Of a DNA stretch of 64,000 bases, positions 56,687-64,000 are shown in pieces. The translations under genes and the position numbers were made by a program. Below the pieces are notes generated by a model. That model searched no databases, was not told the origin of the DNA, and saw only the letters and a program-made list of their open reading frames with translations. Each line of letters starts with the position of its first letter. The first letter of the stretch is position 1. The DNA is from Eleginops maclovinus (lineage: Eukaryota; Chordata; Actinopteri; Perciformes; Eleginopidae). The stretch covers positions 10,168,744 to 10,232,743 of the forward strand of contig NC_086356.1 in assembly GCF_036324505.1 (NCBI RefSeq). The letters are read 5' to 3'.

Positions 56687-57404
56687 ATGAGGACTCTTCA
56701 AGAAAGGATCGTTGTTCTCTCAGTGTTTCTGACTCTGATCTGTACAATCCAGGTATTTGTATAGGTTACTATCCTTTTTTTACTGTTTATACCGTTTTTG
56801 ATCTATTTTGTGCTAATAAAGAACATAATGTCTTCTGATACTATCATCATAAAACATGCGTGTCATCACAGTTATTAACAATCTTATATTTGTTATTACA
56901 GGTGGATTCACTGCCTGTACCTACAGCCTGGAATGGTTTGATACAGCGGACCAAGCGGTCTCTCCTGTGGCGCTGGAACAGCATGAAGCCTGTGGGAGCC
57001 AGCTGCAGGGACCACTTAGAGTGTGGCACAAACTACTGCAGGTATGGCAAAACCTCTCTGAAATTTAACACTTAATCAGACATTTGACGCATTTTTGAAC
57101 TTACTTTAACATTAATATGATGTGTAGCTCATTAACTATTTTAGGGTCTGTATTTCTTAATGCTTTGGGGCTTTAATGTGAAATAATATATGTTGATCCA
57201 AATGACATTCAATGATATTGAAAAAACATGTGACAATGGTTGTAGTTTTCGCAACACTCAAAAATCATTGCTCTGTACTGTATTTGTGCAGCGTGTGAGG
57301 TTTTGTCCACGACTGTTTTGCATGGCTTGGACAAAGTCAAACAGTAATTACACTGCAATAAAGTTGCTCCTTATCTTTACAGGAGAAATATATGTTCCTT
57401 CTGA
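56687..57404 (+). CDS. leap2: Liver-expressed antimicrobial peptide 2 (LEAP-2) prepropeptide, 3 exons
   Basis: Exons 56687-56752, 56902-57041 and 57383-57404 join in frame (phases 0 and 2, GT-AG) to give 75 aa; human LEAP-2 is 77. Residues 1 to about 22-25 form a hydrophobic signal peptide (VVLSVFLTLICTI). A short propeptide ends in the furin-type site RTKR (38-41). The mature peptide (42-75) contains MKPVGASCRDHLECGTNYC and ends CRRNICSF. Its four cysteines at 57, 63, 68 and 73 keep the LEAP-2 spacing, with expected pairing 1-3 and 2-4. Human LEAP-2 is secreted by liver and gut; it has antimicrobial activity in vitro and antagonises the ghrelin receptor. The mature start (SLLWRW) and the short tail differ from human. 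AATAAA at 57622-57627 is the likely poly(A) signal. Confidence 0.93.
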
Positions 57405-57621
57405 AGAGGGAACACATATAAAACACCTTCAATGTGACAAAACAAACATCTGCCTAATGGACCGAAGTGACCTGTCTCAAGACGAACCGTAAATCACCTT
57501 AATGTTGTAATAATCTGGTTTCAACTGAAGACCTGCTCCTCCTGACTCGTGCATTCAGTTAAAGAACTCTGACTTGGCACTGCAGCAAAAGAATGCTGCA
57601 AATGCAGAATTTACAAGAACA

Positions 57622-57627
57622 AATAAA
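57622..57627 (+). terminator. leap2 poly(A) signal
   Basis: AATAAA 218 bases after the leap2 stop, the first match downstream and consistent with a short 3' UTR. Confidence 0.55.
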
Positions 57628-57943
57628 AATGACTCCATCTAGAGCAATATCCATTTTTTACAATTGCATCAAAACAGTTGCAGTACATTATCAGACATGC
57701 TGTATAAAATGTTTAAATAAGAACATATAAATATTCATGCACATTTTTGTGAGTTTATCTGTTCATGTTATTATTATATTTATATTTGTAAATATTATGA
57801 ACATTTGATGACATTTAAATATTTTTTTACAAGAGGTTGTATGTCCACACTTTGTTTTTTTACCAAGTTCAGAACAAATTAAAAATATTCCTCACAGTTC
57901 ATTCTACTCTTTTAATGCAATGGAAGAAAATTAAAACGTTTAT

Positions 57944-58042
57944 GTTGGTTGGTTGGTTGGTTGGTTGGTTGGTGGTTGGTTGGTTGGTTGGTTGGTTGGT
58001 TGGTTGGTTGGTTGGTTGGTTGGTTGGTTGGTTGGTTGGTTG
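57944..58042 (+). repeat. (TTGG)n tetranucleotide microsatellite
   Basis: About 24 tandem TTGG units with one interruption near 57972. Reading frames across it give poly(GWLV) or poly(TNQP), which are artefacts. Confidence 0.97.
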
Positions 58043-58478
58043 AACAAAACAACTAAAACAAATGGGCCATCTGTGTGAAACATGACATGAAATGGGTTAA
58101 AGGTCCTGAAATAGATAGAATGTTTTGAGGTTTTGAGGATCATTTTGTGTTAACATTTAGGATTCTTTGCAGCGCATGGTTTGGAGAGAAACATACAGTA
58201 TGTTCCAGCTGCTCTTTAATGTCCGTTTATGAGCAGAGCTGATCAGATTATGTAAAAAGATTGTTGCTCTGTATGAACTAATGTTTTAGACGAAGTCCAG
58301 CATTTAAACAGGTAACATGGTTTACTTGGTGATGCTTCTCCTTTTCATGCTGGAATATATGCACACAAGCATTTGGTTCTTTGATGCTTAACATCTAATA
58401 TAGGTAATCATGTGACATACATTTTAGAACCTTCTTCGAAAATGGATGCATCAAAAGCTGAAATCTGTTCCCGATTCA

Positions 58479-58491
58479 CCACTGGAGGGCG
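58479..58491 (+). promoter_or_regulatory. CTCF-like motif
   Basis: CCACTGGAGGGCG fits the CTCF core with one deviation. A weaker inverted word, GCGCCACCAGTCA, follows at about 58519-58531. Both lie between leap2 and rusc2. Motif only. Confidence 0.3.
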
Positions 58492-59054
58492 ATCTAAACC
58501 AGGTGTAGGGAGGTGACTGCGCCACCAGTCATTTGTGAGTTAACCAAATAACTGTAACTAAACTAGTTCTAAACTAGTACTGATCAAATTAACTCTATAG
58601 TAAATTGTTAATTGAATAGGGTAATTCTAAATGGATTTGGTTCTGTGGAGGGAGTTCATTTGTTCTAGTATTTAGCTACTGTCTTTTTTCGAGCAAAAAT
58701 AGCCACTGGACTCTGATTTCAGTCTTAAATAAGATTTTTAAATAAAATGATTTAAGATTGGAAATAGACATATTTTTGACATTTGACTTCACTATGAACC
58801 CATTTATAATATGCAGATGATTCGATAATGAATGTATTATTGCAGCCCTAATCTTATTCTTATCTTCTAATATTATTTTGCGATAATGAATTGTGTAAGT
58901 TTCTTTTTTTGTATTGACTCATCATTATAAGAAAACGAAATCATATCATTAGTGAACTTTGCAATCTGCCTACTCATGATGAAGTCTATTTTTATTATTA
59001 TTTAACTTATCTCTGCCTGCCAGGTGTTTTGATACTTTGATTGGCAGGCGCTTC

Positions 59055-59250
59055 TCCCTCCTCATTGGTTAACGTCAGCGTGACGTAATACCCCGATAGG
59101 CTGAGCGGTGCTGGAGCAGCGCGTGGGGTCCGCTCATCCATGGGTCCGCTGTGGCTGTACGGACCTCAGTGTCGAACCGGGTTTATATTACGCTAAGATA
59201 CACTTATTTATTCCCGATGAACAACCATACATTTAAATGTCGGATGTCAG
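59055..59250 (+). promoter_or_regulatory. rusc2: Probable rusc2 promoter and non-coding first exon
   Basis: A CpG-rich patch stands out from AT-rich flanks. It contains an inverted CCAAT box (ATTGG, 59064-59068), a CRE-like TGACGTAA (59081-59088) and GC-rich words (GGAGCAGCGCGTGGGGTCCG). A possible donor, CGGATGTCAG|GTAATA, lies at 59250/59251. Assignment to rusc2 rests on strand, position and the acceptor at 62003; the exon itself is not proven. Confidence 0.45.
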
Positions 59251-59694
59251 GTAATATAGCTGAAAGTATGAGCTGTCTAATCATTCTTTAATGTGAGAAC
59301 TGCGTCGAGTAATAGCGTGTTTTCTATTTAAAGACTTGTTTGGTTGCATGGTTTTGGATCAAGATGAAGGACATCGCATTTGACTGACGACTGTTGTTCA
59401 AGTAGGTGATAATATTCAAGTATATCAGTAATTCATTGGAAACGGACAAATGCACAAGGTTGTTTTTCATGAGCTTTATTTACTTTTCACTGATTTCAAT
59501 GATCCAACTGTAATTATTCTGGGCTACGTTTCACTTCATTTGTGGTTCTGTCTGTAAATGTGATAGTGTTTGTGAAAGAGATAAAGAGATGTTACTTCTG
59601 TTATGGGTGGTTATGTTATTATGTGTGCATCTCTTGTTGTGTCTGACATGTCCTACTTCAACCACTTTGAATATTTCATTTTCAACACACACAG

Positions 59695-59766
<72 letters not shown>

Positions 59767-62002
59767 AACTGCTGGCCATATAGTCCATCTGTGACCTTTG
59801 TCTTCAATCTGTCTGTCATTACTCTCTAGATGCAGATGTGAAAACACCATGATCATGTTATGTTGAGTTCTTACCACGCTTTTTCTATCATGAATACTAC
59901 TTGATACATGAATACATGTAATGATGTCTTATTATGAGAGAGCAGCATCTAGATCTGATTATTTGTTTTTCAAGCACAGAAACAACAGCAGTGGACCTTA
60001 GACTCTTTGCTTTAGCAGCACAACACAGTCCCATCTTTCATGGGAGCGGGCTGACATGACCTGACAGACATTTCAAATGATCTAGCTCAGTTAATCACAA
60101 CCATCTCAGCGTGCTCCAGTGCCCAAGGGAAAGAGCTGCAAGCAAGGGGACCTCCAGCCGTGATAATAATAGCAAGAGTCGCATCCGCTTTGCAGTGAAA
60201 ATGTTAGTCTTCTGCAGCCAACTAAGCAGTCACACTGGCCTACTTTCATGTGGTATTGAGCTACTGAACAGTTGAAAATATGCAGGGATTCAGATTCAAT
60301 GCAAACATTTGAAAACAATATTGTCCCACATATTGCATCACCTGAGACACTAATCTTATTTGTGAGACAATATTAAGGATTTAAACGATTCTATCAAAAG
60401 GTGACCAGCAGGGCTTGCTGCACAGAAATGTGTGTATAATGTTTTTCTGGACGAATTTAACAAATAAGACAGTTTTGTTCAAACAACTACAGGTACAGAT
60501 ACTGAGAGCATTTGGGGATTCAGTGTATTGCTTAGGGCTCCCACCTGCACCTCCTCCAGAGCTTTGTGAAGTTACACAACCTAAGGCAAACATTAGTCTG
60601 TTGTTGTTGTTATTTAATAGCTTTCTAGCCACATTTAGATATAAATGAATATTACTTCATTTAATTTCTTTATGTATTTGTGTTGTTTGTATTTAAGCCT
60701 TTATAGAAAGGTTCACCAAGTCTTTAAGCAACTTTTTATATTGTTAATGTTTAGTTTGTTATTTGCCTCTGAGCAGATTTAATTGTGATTTCTATCTGTT
60801 GCCATGGTAAGGGTGTTGTTTATTGTTGCCATGTGACATTAAAGAGGATTACCTCCTCATGGTCATCTGCAACAGATGTTGTTTGTTTACCCATGTTGTG
60901 CCCCCACAGTTGCACAACAATGTGATGTCTTTCAACCTTAGGATGTGGTGGACAGAGGATGTCATATCTAAAATATTGAATTTTCCTCAAAATATAACAC
61001 TACGAAGGGCAAATCAACAGTAAATGGTTTGTGGTTGTATATTTTTTTAAATACATTTTTTAGGATCATTTCTTTTGACTGAATAATATGCAATCCCAGT
61101 GTTTAAATATTTGTATGTGCTATTTCATTATTTTTTAAGCAGTCCTCATAGCTGTTTAATGAAGGGGTGGTAATCATTGTTTTTCTGCCTGTGTTTTGAG
61201 GTCAGGACTGATGTGTATAACAATGGTAGAGCATGTTAAATTAACTACACCGATGTAAAATTATATACTGTTAGCAGAGCCAGCGGAGCGTCTCTGCAGT
61301 GCAGATGCCCTAGTTACAAGGCAGCTGAGTAACTGTGAGGGACTGTGGTTGGCCCAGGCAGCGAGAGGAGGGGTCTGTTAATGGTTGACTGAACTATGGA
61401 GGGGAGGCTGAGGGCCAGAAGCAGACAACACAGTAGGACTCTGGCTGCAGGACCAGTGATGTGAGGTGTGGGAGCAGGCTCAGACAGCAGCAGCAGTAGC
61501 CTGCAGTAGTGCTTTATGGTGTCATCTTTTTTTCTACTCTGCTGGGATGTTTTTACCCTAGAATTAAAGATGCACTGAACTTGTGTCCCTGAAGCTTTGA
61601 GTCTGACAAAGCATTACAGCTAGGAGGGTCATTGAGTTCAAAAACCAAGAAGCAGATCCTGAGGGAGATAAACATAAACAATTCATATGCATATACCATC
61701 AAACATAAACTATAGCTGAGAAACTAACATTTTTCTTTGAAATATAAACGGTGTTTAAAGGTACCTCTGGTCTTAGCACCAGATCTTAGGCAGAGTTTAT
61801 TCTAACTGTGCTAAGAATTTGCCTACATAATCACTTAAAGAGCCCAATGTTTTACACAGTAGCACTGACAATAATAGAATTTCCTGTGTTTTCTATATCC
61901 ACACATACTCTTGTACTATATACATCTCCTTGCACATTTCTTATAACCCATTTAAATTACTGTTGTATTTATAAGTGATCTCATTGTATTTTATTCTTTC
62001 AG
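59251..62002 (+). other. Putative first intron of rusc2
   Basis: No coding exon supported. It contains an AC microsatellite (59699-59763) and a GC-richer segment at about 61270-61530 (CAGCAGCAGCAGT, GGCAGCGAGAGGAGGGG) that could be an alternative first exon. Otherwise AT-rich. Confidence 0.5.
59699..59763. repeat. (AC)n microsatellite
   Basis: Pure AC tract of about 65 bp. Confidence 0.95.
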
Positions 62003-62019
62003 GATTTGTATTTAGGAAC

Positions 62020-62061
62020 ATGGACTCCATTTCGGTGGTCCAGCCTGATCCAGTAATATGA
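62020..62061 (+). other. Upstream ORF overlapping the rusc2 start (MDSISVVQPDPVI, stop)
   Basis: A 13-codon frame starts at an ATG in strong context (A at -3, G at +4). Its TGA stop overlaps the main ATG as ATGA (62058-62061). The first residues, MDS, equal the start of mammalian RUSC2 as I remember it, which raises a frameshift or mis-assembly alternative. Confidence 0.6.
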
Positions 62062-64000
62062 TTGGAGCATCCAGTCACTCAGGGGACACCCTGATTGCGT
62101 GCCATTTCCCTGTGCTCCAGCTTCCCACTTGGCAGCTTCCTGTCCAGGCCCTGTGCAGCTCGGCCAAGACGCCCGGCCGGCTTTGCTCAGTAGGTCTGAC
62201 CCGAGCAGTGTCCCTCCCAGAGCGAGACTCGCTAAACCGAGAACATGCGTTCACCGGTGGCCAAAGACCTTTCTCCAGCAGCCACGGCAGTTTCATCGAG
62301 GACCGAGCGGAGGAGGAAGGGGGCAGCGACAGCAGTGGGAGATACGACTCCAACTCGTCGCCGGAGGAGACCAGTTCCCATCTGAAGAAAGAAAACTCTG
62401 AAGCTAGAGACACTCTACGCTCACATAACTCATTCCTCCCCAACAGAGAGCTGGATGAGGATGAGGAAGAGGAAGATAGTGAAGGTGATAATCTACACAG
62501 ATATCACGAGGACTCGTCTTTTGTATTGCATGGGAATTCCAACTGGCCTCAAAGTAATGGTGCCAGTACTACATCCCACGGGGACATGGACAGTGAATGG
62601 AGCAATGAAGGAACCATGTTGGCGACTGAGAGTGACCGTGAGTGGCTCTCTAACCAGCTTCACCAGCAGGACTCCCTGCACACTGAGTGCCAGTGCTTCC
62701 ATGTGAGCAGATCTGGCGTCACGGCCTTTAAAGACAAGGATTCAGACAGACGGAAGGATAACATGTCGTGCTGCATACACCGCCAACACAAATGTTCACC
62801 AGAGCTTTTCTCCAACAGCCACACTGAGTATGTCAGTGACTCTTCCTGTAACAGTTCTGATGGCATCTTGGTTAATTTCTGCACTATCTATAACAGGAGC
62901 AACAACCCTGCCACGCCGCATGACCTCAGCAGTCCTGCAGCTCCCCCCTATCAGTCCTCTGAGGGATCCGTGTTCCTCAACCTCCAACCTGTTCCTCAGA
63001 CTCCAGCAGAGGTTCTCCAACCTGATAACATGGCAGGTAACTCCCCCCATAAAGAGGAGGCTGACACCACGTCTTCTGTTTCCTGCTGTTCTCCTCAAGG
63101 TCTCGACTCTAACTGCAATCTCTACTCCCTGGAGCCGCTTCCCCCGGGTCTCTCCTCACTCGAGGTATCAGACCTGGCTGCCTGTCTCCAAAGCCAGGCC
63201 ACACTGGCCATGGGGACCAACCAGAAGTACTACAAGCTTGTCTCTTGTGACCTCTCCTCCCAGTCACCCAGTCCTGCCTGGTCCAGCTTCACCAGCTATC
63301 CTGAGGGTCAGAGCAGAAGTAGTCCCTTCCCTCCCTCTGAGCAGCTCCCTGTTGATGATAAGAAAGAAGCACAACACAAAGAAGTCATAAAGGTAATGTT
63401 GTAATACACCAGCTCTTCTTTTAGATGATAGAGCAATGCTAAAATTAGATTTCATAAAGATTTTCTCTAAAAACATCTTCTGTTAAACTGCATTGTGTGA
63501 TTTGGTTGTGTTTCTTCATCATCAGGAGGAAGAGGATTACCAAAAGGAGAAGCGGTTCTCCTCCGCACATGCTGACTGCACTGAGTTTCAGACCCATGAT
63601 TACCAAGTTGCCACCACCTCCGCTGAGAAACCCCTCTACAGAAAGAGGCAATCATACAGCTTCCAAAACCCTCTCTACCAATCACCCTATGCACTGTACC
63701 CCATCCAGTGTAGCCCACTTAGCAGTCAATGCCAAGGCACAAGCACCGCGTCCACTCAGCCATCTGTGATTCTGCACCAGGAGCACTGTGAAACCGATGC
63801 TACTGAGAATGGTGAGGCAATAAAAAGAGTGTTGTTATGTCTTTTAGGGAGTAAAATATGCAAAGATATAATTTGAGAATTGTATTAATTTCAGTGTTAA
63901 GGGAATCTAACATCTCTGCCATATGTTTTTCTCATCCTCTATCTCCATCTAAGGAGCATGTTCATTGGAAAATGCAGTGGTGCGCTACAGTAAGGCCCAG
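62058..64000 (+). CDS. rusc2: RUN and SH3 domain-containing protein 2 (iporin), N-terminal part, runs off window
   Basis: Exons: acceptor at 62003, coding 62058-63392 (445 codons, phase 0), 63526-63811, and 63954 to beyond 64000; all GT-AG and in frame. The N-terminal GDTLIACHFPVLQLP resembles the human GETLIVHHIPLVHC start. YVSDSSCNSSDGILVNFCTI, FLNLQPVP and YYKLVSCDLSSQSPSPAWSS match RUSC2 blocks, and VVRYSKAQ in the last exon matches the VLRYSKEQ block. The visible protein is a low-complexity Ser/Pro/Glu-rich region with an acidic run (DEDEEEEDSEGD). The RUN and SH3 domains of the C-terminal half lie outside. Family role: Rab1/Rab35-linked adaptor in vesicle traffic that binds GM130 and kinesin-1. 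RUSC1 is less likely because these N-terminal blocks belong to RUSC2. Confidence 0.9.

Larger units (their letters stand above)
57640..59050. other. Intergenic spacer between leap2 and rusc2
   Basis: AT-rich, with no supported gene. It contains a 99-bp (TTGG)n tract and two CTCF-like words near 58479-58525. Nothing else recognised. Confidence 0.6.

Noticed and set aside
57837..58143. Gly-Trp-Leu-Val or Thr-Asn-Gln-Pro repeat proteins
   Set aside because: They are translations of the (TTGG)n microsatellite. TTGG is also not a telomere repeat.
62830..63390. 186-codon plus-strand frame inside rusc2
   Set aside because: It lies in another frame of the rusc2 exon, whose own frame shows conserved RUSC2 blocks and proper splice phases.

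Overview
This is a vertebrate, almost certainly teleost (probably percomorph) fish, nuclear genomic window. It has split genes with GT-AG introns, very long (AC)n/(GT)n microsatellites, a full-length Tc1-like transposon, a tRNA-derived fish SINE and small TA-flanked MITEs. There is no operon, CRISPR array, plasmid or phage content. I found four protein-coding genes, reconstructed by hand from splice sites and reading phase. Orthology is judged from remembered family sequences, not from a search.

Layout. 1-7.5 kb is intergenic, with a 243-bp GT microsatellite and a degenerate dispersed repeat. About 7.6-42.0 kb, minus strand, is rai14 (ankycorbin): a non-coding first exon in a CpG-rich promoter near 41.7-42.05 kb, a 12-codon start exon at 40.2 kb, ankyrin-repeat exons at 18-25.4 kb, a 26-nt microexon, a KKRKAPPPP exon, and coiled-coil exons down to a stop at 9879. 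Its introns carry microsatellites and MITEs. About 43.9-55.5 kb, plus strand, is scarb2 (LIMP-2), with 12 coding exons giving a predicted 481 aa. Its last intron holds the Tc1-like element with an intact 340-aa DD34E transposase. 56.69-57.63 kb, plus strand, is leap2, three exons giving a 75-aa prepropeptide. About 59.1 kb to the window end, plus strand, is the 5' part of rusc2 (iporin); the third coding exon runs off the edge, so the RUN and SH3 domains lie outside.

rai14 and scarb2 are head to head, with about 1.9 kb between the rai14 promoter and the scarb2 ATG. scarb2, leap2 and rusc2 are in tandem. They are not a functional cluster: rai14 is a cortical-actin scaffold, scarb2 a lysosomal membrane receptor, leap2 a secreted liver/gut peptide, and rusc2 a vesicle-traffic adaptor.

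I saw no convincing novel molecular system. The points most worth a second look are: a one-base frame break in a rai14 coiled-coil exon; an apparently intact Tc1 copy inside scarb2; a 13-codon upstream ORF in rusc2 whose stop overlaps the main ATG; replacement of the LIMP-2 pH-sensing histidine by arginine; and an unusual leap2 mature peptide.
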